This document shows positions 1 to 6,103 of a stretch of DNA of 6,920 nucleotides, in pieces. The DNA lies in contig JBBIJH010000147.1 of NCBI GenBank assembly GCA_037446075.1, forward strand, positions 1-6,920. Direction: 5' to 3'. Source of the DNA: JBBIJH01 sp037446075 (GTDB lineage Bacteria; Bacteroidota; Ignavibacteria; UBA10030; JAHEZR01). The notes below the pieces were generated by a model. That model was not told the DNA's origin, searched no databases, and worked only from the letters and a program-made list of their open reading frames with translations. The first letter of the stretch is position 1. Every line of letters starts with the position of its first letter. The position numbers and the translations under genes were made by a program.

Positions 1-496
1 ATCATCCCGTCGGGTCTTTCAACATCACAAATGTTAAGAACATCTTCGAGTGTAAGGGGTTCGAAGTAGAGCTTGTCCGTTGTGTCGTAGTCCGTGGAAA
101 CAGTCTCGGGATTGCAATTGATCATGATCGTCTCGTAGCCCTCTTCCCGGAGAGCAAAAACACCATGGACACAACAGTAATCGAACTCGATCCCTTGACC
201 AATCCTGTTCGGCCCTCCACCAAGAATGATANNNNNNNNNNGCTGGGCTGGACTTCCGTCTCGATTTCGTACGTCGAGTAGTGGTAGGGCGTGTGTGCCT
301 CAAATTCTGCGGCGCAAGTATCGACAGTCTTGTAAACGGGAAGGACCTCTAACTCTTTTCGAAGCCTCCGAATCATCGTTTCATCCGTTTTCCAGAGATA
401 CGCAAGCTGTCGGTCTGAGAAACCGTACTGCTTTGCCTTAAGCAGGACTTCTCTTGGGACGTGTCGATAGGCTTTCTTGGATCTAATGATGCTCAT
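1..496 (-). CDS. carB: Carbamoyl-phosphate synthase large subunit, C-terminal half (split gene, partial)
   Basis: This is the start of the second half of CarB and it continues beyond the left edge. CarB makes carbamoyl phosphate for pyrimidine and arginine synthesis in the cytosol, and this half carries the carbamate-phosphorylating ATP-grasp domain. Visible in order are the rest of the oligomerization domain (QYGFSDRQLAYLW, then VYKTVDTCAAEF and YHYSTYE) and, past the N gap, the second pre-ATP-grasp domain (ILGGGPNRIGQGIEFDYCC, NCNPETVSTDYD). The chosen start is ATG at 496-494, which overlaps the stop of the upstream gene by 14 nt. No purine-rich ribosome site precedes it, so translation probably depends on reinitiation. 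A normal CarB is one chain of about 1,070 residues; here this half opens with a new Met before KKAYRHVPREVL. The frame shifts at the N run (232-241). I attribute this to a mis-sized gap, because the sequence is CarB-like on both sides. Confidence 0.93.
232..241. other. Assembly gap (10 N) inside carB-C
   Basis: Ten N separate two CarB-coding stretches that lie in different frames. Reading on the minus strand, 10 N puts the ILGGGPNRIGQG motif out of frame with the preceding STYE-IETEVQPS segment. Compared with E. coli CarB, about six residues are expected between the PS and the (I/M)-(I/V)-LGGG motif, so the true gap is probably about 14 to 17 nt. The 10 N look like a default scaffold placeholder. 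The apparent frameshift should not be read as a pseudogene. Confidence 0.9.
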
Positions 497-965
497 GCTG
501 TGTGAGACCGCGAAGTCGTCTGTACTTTCTTAATTGTGCTTCGGTCAAAACCGGGCGAGTCACCAGATGTGCACGAAGATGCACCGCTCGCAACTGCCCC
601 CTGAGCTGACCAATGCTTGTTGATAATACTTGAAGGGAGTCCTCGGAGATACTGCCTACCCGAAAGGCGTTACTCAACTTCTTTTCCATCGAAATGATGC
701 TCCTTCCCAGTGCTATCGACTGTTGCTTCATTTCAGCGAATATCTTTTCCGTCTTGAGGATCTGCTCCGGAGTGAGGTCCAGACTATCTCTCAGTTCCAG
801 CACGTGCTTAGGGCCCGGATAGCCGTTGATCTCAGCGAACAATCCCATTCCCATCCCTTCTCCCTTCTCAAGACCATCACCGTCAGGTGGAATAGCTTGG
901 CCGGAGGCAACAGAGCTGACAGTCCTAAGCACCATCAACAGAATAAGCAGTCTATGCGGAGACAT
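483..965 (-). CDS. Exported Spy/CpxP-like LTxxQ protein inserted between the carB halves
   Basis: A 160-residue protein that I assign to the Spy/CpxP/heavy-metal-resistance (LTxxQ) class of periplasmic helical chaperones or metal/stress sensors. It has a Sec-type signal peptide (residues 1-24, hydrophobic LLILLMVL, likely cleavage after SGQA), then a Gly-rich linker. The segment GPKHVLELRDSLDLTPEQ follows, with the first LTxxQ motif at 64-68, then amphipathic helices (about 69-100 and 108-134), and the second LTxxQ (LTEAQ) at 140-144. It ends in a His-rich tail (QHEHH) that could bind metal. The start ATG (965) was chosen because it has a GAGGAG site about 10 nt upstream and begins a signal peptide; an in-frame Met at 1028 would overlap CarB coding by 77 nt. 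The gene overlaps carB-N by 14 nt and carB-C by 14 nt. An exported protein between two halves of a cytosolic enzyme is unexpected, and no functional link to CPSase is known to me. Family call about 0.8; role unknown. Confidence 0.85.
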   Translation of the reverse strand: MSPHRLLILLMVLRTVSSVASGQAIPPDGDGLEKGEGMGMGLFAEINGYPGPKHVLELRDSLDLTPEQILKTEKIFAEMKQQSIALGRSIISMEKKLSNAFRVGSISEDSLQVLSTSIGQLRGQLRAVHLRAHLVTRPVLTEAQLRKYRRLRGLTQHEHH

Positions 966-2427
966 ACTGCTTGAGCTCCTCTTCAAACTCAACAATTTGT
1001 TTGATGTTGTGGAGAAACCACGGATCAATCTTCGTTATTCCATAAAGATCATCAATCGTGTAGCCCAACTGAAAAGCGTAGCGGAAGTAATAGATATTCT
1101 CTGGCTTTGGGATTTGGAGTTTGTCCCTGACCTTTTGTTTCCATTCCTCTCGCTCCGACTCAGAAAGCTTCTCAACCTCAAAGAGGTCCTTTCCGTCTGC
1201 GCCGAGTCCGTACCGGCCTTGCTCAAGCGAGCGGAGAGCTTTCTGCAGTGCCTCTTTGAACGTGCGACCAAATGCCATCGCCTCGCCCACCGATTTCATC
1301 TGAACGCCCAGCGTATCATCGACACCCTTGAATTTCTCAAAATCCCACCGTGGGATTTTCACCACACAGTAGTCAATCGTTGGCTCAAAGGACGCTGGGG
1401 TCTGTTTCGTGATGTCGTTCGGGATTTCGTCGAGCGTGTATCCAATCGCCAGCTTCGCCGCGATCTTCGCAATCGGAAAACCCGTAGCTTTCGAAGCGAG
1501 TGCGGAGCTTCGGGATACCCGGGGATTCATTTCGATGACGAGCATGCGGCCGTTTTCAGGATGCACAGCGAACTGGATATTCGATCCACCGGTCTCTACT
1601 CCGATAGCGCGAATAATTTTCCTCGCCGCATCTCGCATCGTCTGGTACTCTTTGTCCGTCAGCGTCTGTGCTGGTGCGACCGTGATGGAGTCGCCCGTAT
1701 GAATGCCCATCGGATCAAAATTCTCGATCGAACAGATAACCACCACGTTGTCCTTGAGGTCACGCATCACTTCAAGCTCATACTCTTTCCATCCGATGAG
1801 AGACTCTTCGATGAGCACGCGGTGAACGGGGCTTGTTGTGAGTCCGTGCTCAACAAGGTTGCGGAACTCTTCGCGGTTAAAGGCTGAGCTTCCCCCTGTC
1901 CCACCCAGCGTGAAGGAAGGACGAATCACAACCGGCAGACCGACCGCCGCGAGAACACCCATTGCTTCGTCAAGGTTTGCGGCGAGTCCGCCGCGCGGTA
2001 TCTCGAGCCCCGCGCTTCTCATTGTCTCCTGGAAAAGGTCTCTCGCCTCTGCCTTCTTGATCGCATCGATTTTTGCGCCGATGAGCTCAACGTTGTAACG
2101 TTCCAGCACGCCCGACTCAGCGAGAGCGACGGCAACATTGAGACTCGTTTGCCCTCCCATGGTTGGCAATAACGCGTCTGGCCTCTCGCGCGCGATAATC
2201 CGCTCAACGAACTCAGGCATGATTGGTTCGATATACGTCGCGTCGGCCAGCTCTGGGTCCGTCATGATCGTTGCCGGATTGCTGTTGATGAGGATGACGC
2301 GGTAGCCCTCTTCTTTCAAGACTTTACAGGCTTGGGTTCCGGAATAGTCGAACTCGCAGGCTTGTCCGATGACGATCGGACCGCTGCCGATGATAAGGAT
2401 GGATTTGAGGTCGGTACGCTTGGGCAA
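952..2427 (-). CDS. carB: Carbamoyl-phosphate synthase large subunit, N-terminal half (split gene)
   Basis: A 491-residue protein matching the first half of CarB, the carboxyphosphate-forming ATP-grasp unit. It aligns to E. coli numbering without shift: R129, R169 (in VIRPSFTLGGTGG), E215, H243, Q285, E299, N301, R303 and R306 are all present, as are the pre-ATP-grasp motif IIGSGPIVIGQ (12-22) and MNPRVSRSSALASKATGFP (300-318). All visible catalytic and ATP/metal ligands of this half are kept. Residues from about 400 enter the oligomerization domain, and the chain stops at KQYVSA, where family members normally continue. The start is TTG at 2427-2425 (PKRTDLKSI is the usual N-terminus); no in-frame ATG lies nearby and CGGAAG lies upstream. 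Split, separately encoded CarB halves are known in some archaea (Methanocaldococcus) and in Aquifex, so a two-chain enzyme is plausible. carA is not in the window. Confidence 0.95.
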   Translation of the reverse strand: MPKRTDLKSILIIGSGPIVIGQACEFDYSGTQACKVLKEEGYRVILINSNPATIMTDPELADATYIEPIMPEFVERIIARERPDALLPTMGGQTSLNVAVALAESGVLERYNVELIGAKIDAIKKAEARDLFQETMRSAGLEIPRGGLAANLDEAMGVLAAVGLPVVIRPSFTLGGTGGSSAFNREEFRNLVEHGLTTSPVHRVLIEESLIGWKEYELEVMRDLKDNVVVICSIENFDPMGIHTGDSITVAPAQTLTDKEYQTMRDAARKIIRAIGVETGGSNIQFAVHPENGRMLVIEMNPRVSRSSALASKATGFPIAKIAAKLAIGYTLDEIPNDITKQTPASFEPTIDYCVVKIPRWDFEKFKGVDDTLGVQMKSVGEAMAFGRTFKEALQKALRSLEQGRYGLGADGKDLFEVEKLSESEREEWKQKVRDKLQIPKPENIYYFRYAFQLGYTIDDLYGITKIDPWFLHNIKQIVEFEEELKQYVSA

Positions 2428-2458
2428 CTTCGGTGTTGTCTTCCGATCAAAGTCAGTG

Positions 2459-2490
2459 CAATGATAAAAGAATTTTTGAAGAAAAACAAA
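2459..2490 (-). promoter_or_regulatory. Promoter of the carB-N/spy-like/carB-C operon
   Basis: On the minus strand TTTG (2490-2487), 20 nt, then TATCATTG (2466-2459). Read as sigma70 this is TTGTTT-N17-TATCAT; read as the Bacteroidetes type it is TTTG-N20-TAnn(A)TTG. The start point would fall near 2452, giving a leader of about 25 nt before the TTG start codon at 2427. Confidence 0.55.
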
Positions 2491-2612
2491 TGGACCTACT
2501 GCAGGAGCTTACCGAATTTTAACGCGTGCCGACCTCCTCTCCAGCGTGATGGAAAGAGCTTCGAGAGAGAGGACCTCAGGAGTGCGTAGTTGTTCGTGCT
2601 TGTAATTTTCAT

Positions 2613-2644
2613 GTTGATTTCGCTCGGAGATTTTGATATAATTG
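2613..2644 (+). promoter_or_regulatory. Promoter of the ABM-domain gene
   Basis: TTGATT (2614-2619), 17 nt, TATAAT (2637-2642), a near-ideal sigma70 layout. In the alternative reading it is GTTG-N20-TATAATTG. It lies about 85 nt upstream of the start codon of the ABM gene and points toward it. Confidence 0.7.
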
Positions 2645-2662
2645 CCCATCGTTAGCGGGCAA
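2642..2662. promoter_or_regulatory. Inverted repeat at the ABM-gene transcription start (candidate operator)
   Basis: TTGCCC (2642-2647), 9 nt, GGGCAA (2657-2662): a perfect 6-bp dyad spanning the end of the -10 box and the predicted start point. Its position fits a repressor operator or a hairpin at the mRNA 5' end. The binding protein, if any, is unknown. Confidence 0.4.
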
Positions 2663-2728
2663 CTCGCTTAGTAGACAAACCCGTTGCTATTCGGGGACGG
2701 CATCGTGCACCTACCTGGAGGAGGTAAT

Positions 2729-3088
2729 ATGAACAGCAATGTCCACTGGTTGTTGGAGTTAAATATTCAACCGGGACGGGAGAACGACTTCCAAGCCCTC
2801 ATGGCAGAGATGGTGAGTGCCACACAGGAGAATGAGCCCGGCACGCTCAATTACGAGTGGAGCACGAGTGCTGATGGCAAGGTATGTCACATCTATGAAC
2901 GATACGCAGACTCTGCGGCGGTCATGACGCACATCGGTACATTCGGCAAAAGGTTTGCCAGCCGTTTTCTAGAGATATTGAAGCCCACTCGCTTTGTTGT
3001 CTATGGATCGCCCAGCAGTGAAGTCAAGGATGCCCTCGCCGGATTCAAACCAGTTTACATGCAGCCTGTAGGCGGCTTCAGCAGATAG
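2729..3088 (+). CDS. ABM-domain (YgiN-like) putative quinol monooxygenase
   Basis: A 119-residue soluble protein of the antibiotic-biosynthesis-monooxygenase (dimeric alpha/beta barrel) family. Family hallmarks run in order: a first strand WLLELNIQPGRENDFQALM (residues 7-25), the central EPGTLNYEW (36-44), HIYERYADSAAVMTH (54-68), the helix around FGKRFASRF, and a last strand TRFVVYG. Members are cofactor-free oxygenases acting on quinones or aromatics, or stress proteins of unknown substrate; the substrate here cannot be told. The start ATG at 2729 was chosen over an in-frame codon 45 nt upstream because GGAGGAGG stands just before it. The gene is monocistronic, with its own promoter and an operator-like dyad. 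The C-terminal 20 residues (after KDALAGFKPVY) have no feature I recognise. Confidence 0.9.
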   Translation: MNSNVHWLLELNIQPGRENDFQALMAEMVSATQENEPGTLNYEWSTSADGKVCHIYERYADSAAVMTHIGTFGKRFASRFLEILKPTRFVVYGSPSSEVKDALAGFKPVYMQPVGGFSR

Positions 3089-3125
3089 CGGGACGAACTG
3101 GCTTCTCACTGGGCACGGTGGCTAC

Positions 3126-3144
3126 CGTTGACAACATGTCAACG
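3126..3144. repeat. Short perfect inverted repeat after the ABM gene
   Basis: CGTTGAC, 5 nt, GTCAACG: a 7-bp perfect stem beginning 38 nt after the ABM stop codon. No T-run follows, so it is a poor intrinsic terminator. It may mark the 3' end of the transcript or be a protein site. The rest of 3089-3245 shows no gene. Confidence 0.35.
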
Positions 3145-3245
3145 CATGAAGCGATGCTTATCAAGTTGCCGCGGCCGAGCGAAGGCCTAGATAATGCAAG
3201 TGCAGTGCGCTCAGCGTTGCGCGGATAGAAGAATTAAGGGGATTG

Positions 3246-3277
3246 CTTGATCCCATTCGAAGAATTCGATATAATTG
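3246..3277 (+). promoter_or_regulatory. Promoter of the four-helix membrane protein gene
   Basis: TTGATC (3247-3252), 17 nt, TATAAT (3270-3275); alternatively CTTG-N20-TATAATTG. The core is almost identical to the ABM-gene promoter. It is followed at once by the small palindrome TTGC-GT-GCAA (3275-3284). The predicted start point near 3282 gives a leader of about 180 nt. Confidence 0.7.
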
Positions 3278-3295
3278 CGTGCAAATGAGAAGGGG

Positions 3296-3402
3296 GATGG
3301 CCACTCCCATATCAAGAAGTGGTTTAAGACACGCATGTCTGACACCCGCGCTCGTGTCAGTGAGGGTCTACGACCTCGTAAAGGGTCACTGACACCACGT
3401 GG
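3296..3402 (+). promoter_or_regulatory. Structured 5' leader with competing hairpins
   Basis: Between the promoter and the gene there are several stems. CCACT (3301-3305) pairs with AGTGG (3318-3322). AGACA (3327-3331) pairs with TGTCT (3336-3340). CTGACAC (3339-3345) pairs with GTGTCAG (3354-3360) over an 8-nt loop. GTGTCAGTGA (3354-3363) pairs perfectly with TCACTGACAC (3386-3395), enclosing an inner TACGA/TCGTA stem (3369-3380). The strand 3354-3360 can use only one partner at a time, so the last two stems are mutually exclusive. A self-complementary CCACGTGG follows (3395-3402). This resembles a switchable leader or a palindromic repeat element; I match no known riboswitch class. Confidence 0.45.
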
Positions 3403-3465
3403 CTAAACTAATAGCAGAAGTCTGCTTCATCACCCCACCCTATCAACCCATCAACGGAGGTCCAC

Positions 3466-4026
3466 ATGACCGGCATCCTCGAGCTATGGCTCCCAATTCT
3501 GCTGTCGGCGGTACTTGTCTTCGTCGTCAGCTCTCTTGTCCACACGGTAACTCCTTGGCACAAGGGCGATTATCCCAAGGTGCCGGATGAAGAGAAGGTC
3601 ATGGAGGCGCTGCGTCCGTTAGGAATCCCGCCTGGTGACTACATGATACCTTGGCCCTCAAGCTCAGAGGAGATGCGCTCACCTGAGTTTGCAGAGAAGA
3701 TGAAGAAAGGCCCGGTCGTTATCATGACCGTGGTGCCCAGCGGACCACCACGGATGGGCAAGAATCTCGTCCAGTGGTTTATCTACGCGGTTGTCGTCGG
3801 GGTATTCGCTGCCTACGTCGCAGGGCGTGCTCTGCCTCACGGTGCAGAGTACCTGAGCGTCTTCCGCTTCGCAGGAGTCACGGCTTTCATCGGGTACTCC
3901 CTTGCCCTGTGGCAGATGTCGATCTGGTACCACCGCTCCTGGACAACAACGATCAAGTCAACAGTGGACGGATTGATCTATGCGCTCTTCACTGCGGGTA
4001 TGTTTGGATGGCTTTGGCCGAGATAA
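3466..4026 (+). CDS. Four-helix membrane protein of unknown function
   Basis: A 186-residue protein with four likely membrane segments: about 6-25 (LPILLSAVLVFVVSSLV), 102-122, 133-154 and 167-184. The first helix leads into a soluble region of about 75 residues (26-100) with the motifs WHKGDYPKVPDEE, LGIPPGDYMIPWP and KKGPVVIMTVVPSG. I recall this layout from uncharacterised conserved membrane proteins of environmental bacteria, but I cannot name the family and assign no function. The acidic, Pro-rich region between helices 1 and 2 is the most conserved-looking part. The start ATG at 3466 has GGAGG (3456-3460) 5 nt upstream. It is a single gene with a strong promoter and an unusually long, structured leader, which suggests post-transcriptional control. 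No clear intrinsic terminator follows. Confidence 0.85.
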   Translation: MTGILELWLPILLSAVLVFVVSSLVHTVTPWHKGDYPKVPDEEKVMEALRPLGIPPGDYMIPWPSSSEEMRSPEFAEKMKKGPVVIMTVVPSGPPRMGKNLVQWFIYAVVVGVFAAYVAGRALPHGAEYLSVFRFAGVTAFIGYSLALWQMSIWYHRSWTTTIKSTVDGLIYALFTAGMFGWLWPR

Positions 4027-4284
4027 GTGATGCCACATTCTCGCGCACGAAGGCACGAGCGTTGTACTGGGAAGATGTAATAAGTTCTCGATGAAAAGGC
4101 CTAAAAATGGACTTGAGAAACATTTCACACGAGCCTGCCAGCGCGTTGCCTACCTCACAGGCAGGTCTCGCGGTGGGTTGCACGCAGACTAGACCGAGTC
4201 GCACGGAGTCTGAAGCTGAATTTTCTTGAATTTTTCTCCATATTCTTCTGTGCCTCGCCTGCGTGTCGCTGTACAATTCTTTTT
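4027..4284. repeat. Intergenic region with one long bulged hairpin (4130-4170)
   Basis: No gene is seen between the converging membrane-protein and hydrolase genes. The one clear structure is CGAG-CCTGCC (4130-4139), a 20-nt loop, then GGCAGG-T-CTCG (4160-4170): a 10-bp stem with a single T bulge. It lies about 100 nt past the membrane-protein stop and lacks a T-run, so a bidirectional terminator is possible but unproven. A T-run at 4280-4285 directly borders the hydrolase stop codon. Confidence 0.35.
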
Positions 4285-5154
4285 TCAGGGAGAGTTAATT
4301 AGCCCATATCCTCTCATCCACGCCAGCAGATCATTCGTCCACGGATGGGGATTCGCAAAGGGCGCTTTGTCTCCCAGACCCAATCCGTGCCTCCCTTTGG
4401 CGTAAATATGGAGGTCGAACGGGACGCCGTTTCTCCGTAGCGCTCGTGCAAATTCGAGACTGTTCTCCACGCTAACCGTTGTGTCCTCGAAGGTGTGCCA
4501 GATAAAGCAGGGCGGAGTTGACGACGTCACGTGAAGATCATTGGAGTAATGCCTGACAAGCTCCTCTGGTGGATTCGGACCAAGAAATTGCTCCCTCGAT
4601 ATTGCATGGCCGATTCTCCCCATCGAGATTACTGGATAGCACAGAATCCCGAAATCCGGACGTGAACTAACCCGATCAATGGAATCTGGAGACGCCGGAT
4701 CGCCGTTCACGAAATGCGTCATCATGGTTGAAGCCAGATGTCCCCCTGCCGAGGATCCCATGATGCCGATCTTGTGTGGATCGATCCCCCATCCGCTCGC
4801 ACCCGAACGAACGATCTGCATCGCCCGCACGCCATCGGCCGTGATCTCGCGGTATCCATACACCGGACCAAGCCGGTACTTCAAAACGAAAGCTCGGAGG
4901 CCATGACGTGCCAGAAACACTGCGTAATCCTCGCCCTCATGCCGGGCAAGCCCTCGATAGGACCCTCCCGGACAGATGATGACCGCCGCCCCCGTGCTCT
5001 TCGTGGTATCGGGTGCGTACATTGTTAGTGTAGGAATGTCTCGCTCCGTCTGTCCCGGGGCCTCCGGCCAGAGCCGGATCGTCACCTGCGCCCACGCCGG
5101 CAGGAAGCCCAACCAGAGAACGAAAGCTAGGGCAAAAAGATTCGTGCGTGTCAT
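4285..5154 (-). CDS. Secreted alpha/beta hydrolase (BD-FAE / acetyl-xylan-esterase-like)
   Basis: A 289-residue serine hydrolase, likely an esterase exported from the cytosol. It has a signal peptide (1-22, FALAFVLWLGFLPAWA, cleavage likely before QVTIRLWPEAPG). The mature domain has an oxyanion-hole region CPGGSY (61-66), LKYRLG (91-96) and RAMQIVR (110-116). The nucleophile elbow is GSSAGGHLAS (133-142, Ser135), the candidate acid is Asp224 in HTFEDTTV, and the catalytic His is His256 in GRHGLGLG. All triad elements are present. These motifs match the family often annotated as endo-xylanase B or acetylxylan esterase in Bacteroidetes, so a carbohydrate-ester substrate is likely but not proven. 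The start ATG (5154) has AGAGG 6 nt upstream and begins the signal peptide; the frame stays open further upstream (to about 5502) but without signs of coding. It is divergent from the MarR-like gene. Confidence 0.9.
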   Translation of the reverse strand: MTRTNLFALAFVLWLGFLPAWAQVTIRLWPEAPGQTERDIPTLTMYAPDTTKSTGAAVIICPGGSYRGLARHEGEDYAVFLARHGLRAFVLKYRLGPVYGYREITADGVRAMQIVRSGASGWGIDPHKIGIMGSSAGGHLASTMMTHFVNGDPASPDSIDRVSSRPDFGILCYPVISMGRIGHAISREQFLGPNPPEELVRHYSNDLHVTSSTPPCFIWHTFEDTTVSVENSLEFARALRRNGVPFDLHIYAKGRHGLGLGDKAPFANPHPWTNDLLAWMRGYGLINSP

Positions 5155-5369
5155 GAGAGACCTCTTCAAGTTGATCCAAACTCCTCGAGATTGTGGCTCC
5201 AAGTTAAGAACACCGAACGAAATACTCCAGCAGAAAATCCCCTTGCGTAGCTGACGCCTGCGATGACCCGCCTTATGGACGCACCGAGAGGTGCCACAGG
5301 GGCCCAACCCATTCGGAACCTCAGAATCGACCAGAGCGAAAGGCCCCAGTCCCATTGAGCGAGAGATGA

Positions 5370-5401
5370 CTTCACATTGATTCAGCGAAGCCCTATACTT
5401 G
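5370..5401 (+). promoter_or_regulatory. Promoter of the MarR-like gene
   Basis: TTCACA (5371-5376), 17 nt, TATACT (5394-5399), each one mismatch from the sigma70 consensus; the extended form is TATACTTG. The only plausible start codon of the regulator (TTG 5399-5401) lies inside the -10 region, so either this promoter or that start is wrong, or the gene has lost its start. Confidence 0.5.
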
Positions 5402-5896
5402 CTAGGAATCCTGAGTAATTTCGCATGCGCCTCCCTTACCTGGCCATTATTGTTGCAGTCCTCCTTTTCTCGGGTTTTCTCTACCTCCGGCCTGAGCCCC
5501 ATCCAGATTCAGTTCCTGATTGCGCTTGCCTTCAACCAGGACTGGACAATCGGCGAGTTTGCCACAGGCTTTCAGCTCACACCTGCAACGGTCAGCGACG
5601 CGCTAATGGCATTGGAACAGAAAGACTTCGTGCGACGAACAGGTAGCAAGGAAGATAGGCGAATCGTATATCTATCACACACGCCGGAGGAACAGCGATT
5701 GGCAAGAAGGCTGACCGGCTGGATGAATGGATTTCAGGGGTATGTGGCGCAACTCGGTTATGAACAGAAGAATGCGCTGTTGAAAGTCATGATGCAGCTG
5801 ATTCAGCATCGCGAGCAGGAAGGCTTGATCTCGACCGTGCAGAGATGTACGATGTGTAAGTCCTTCCGGCCGAACGCACACAGTGGCGCGAACTAA
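5399..5896 (+). CDS. MarR-family transcriptional regulator, apparently eroded at both ends
   Basis: A winged-helix DNA-binding regulator of about 165 codons. The order is: N-terminal helix with Cys (NFACASLTWPLLLQSSFS, about 7-24); GLSPIQIQFLIALAF (about 31-45); the helix-turn-helix WTIGEFATGFQLTPATVSDALMALEQKDFV (about 49-78); the wing with the typical DRRIVYL (about 85-91); and long C-terminal dimer helices to REQEGLIS. The tail starts a Cys motif (RCTMCKSFRP) found in a MarR subgroup, then stops at TAA 5894. The family normally continues with a PHHC...LR(I/L)DCP(D/E)HE tail. That tail is still encoded in the same frame after the stop (see 5897-5983). No ATG or GTG is available before the conserved region; TTG at 5399 is the only candidate start. 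It stands divergent to the hydrolase, so local control of that gene is possible. A recent pseudogene is as likely as a functional short form. Confidence 0.75.
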   Translation: MLGILSNFACASLTWPLLLQSSFSRVFSTSGLSPIQIQFLIALAFNQDWTIGEFATGFQLTPATVSDALMALEQKDFVRRTGSKEDRRIVYLSHTPEEQRLARRLTGWMNGFQGYVAQLGYEQKNALLKVMMQLIQHREQEGLISTVQRCTMCKSFRPNAHSGAN

Positions 5897-5983
5897 CCTC
5901 ACCACTGAACCTACATCGAAATGGCCTTCGGCGTTTCCGAGCTGCGCATCGATTGTCCCGATCACGAGCCAGCGTATTTGTAG
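5897..5983 (+). pseudogene. In-frame remnant of the MarR Cys/His tail
   Basis: Directly after the TAA at 5894 the same frame reads PHH, a TGA stop (5906-5908), then TYIEMAFGVSELRIDCPDHEPAYL and a TAG (5981). This matches the conserved end of a MarR subgroup in which PHH is followed by Cys, so the TGA replaces that Cys. Two nonsense changes in an otherwise well-kept tail suggest recent decay or base-call errors. Confidence 0.65.
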
Positions 5984-6103
5984 GTCGGGTCGCTGACTCG
6001 AACTGCCCGCATGGGATCGAACGAAAGTCCGACTTACATCTTTGGATTCGTTCCACGAATTTATCACTCCTACGAATCAGTTGCAGTACGGATGACTGTC
6101 TCG

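Noticed and set aside
826..1887. Long open frame on the plus strand opposite carB
   Set aside because: It lies antisense to unmistakable CarB coding sequence and its product has no domain-like features; it is a shadow.
3293..3345. Fluoride-type riboswitch in the membrane-protein leader
   Set aside because: GGGGGATGGCC...CTCCC looks similar at first, but the downstream pseudoknot partner and the GCTGATGGC-like segment are missing.
5155..5502. N-terminal extension of the alpha/beta hydrolase frame by over 100 codons
   Set aside because: The extension is not protein-like, and it would bury the clear signal peptide and the ribosome site at 5154.
5425..5646. 73-codon frame from ATG 5425 with a hydrophobic start
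   Set aside because: It overlaps the well-conserved MarR helix-turn-helix in another frame; the hydrophobic stretch is a by-product of the MarR N-terminal helix codons.
5906..5908. TGA as a selenocysteine codon in the MarR tail
   Set aside because: The position is tempting (a Cys in homologues), but an in-frame TAA lies 12 nt upstream and no convincing SECIS hairpin follows.
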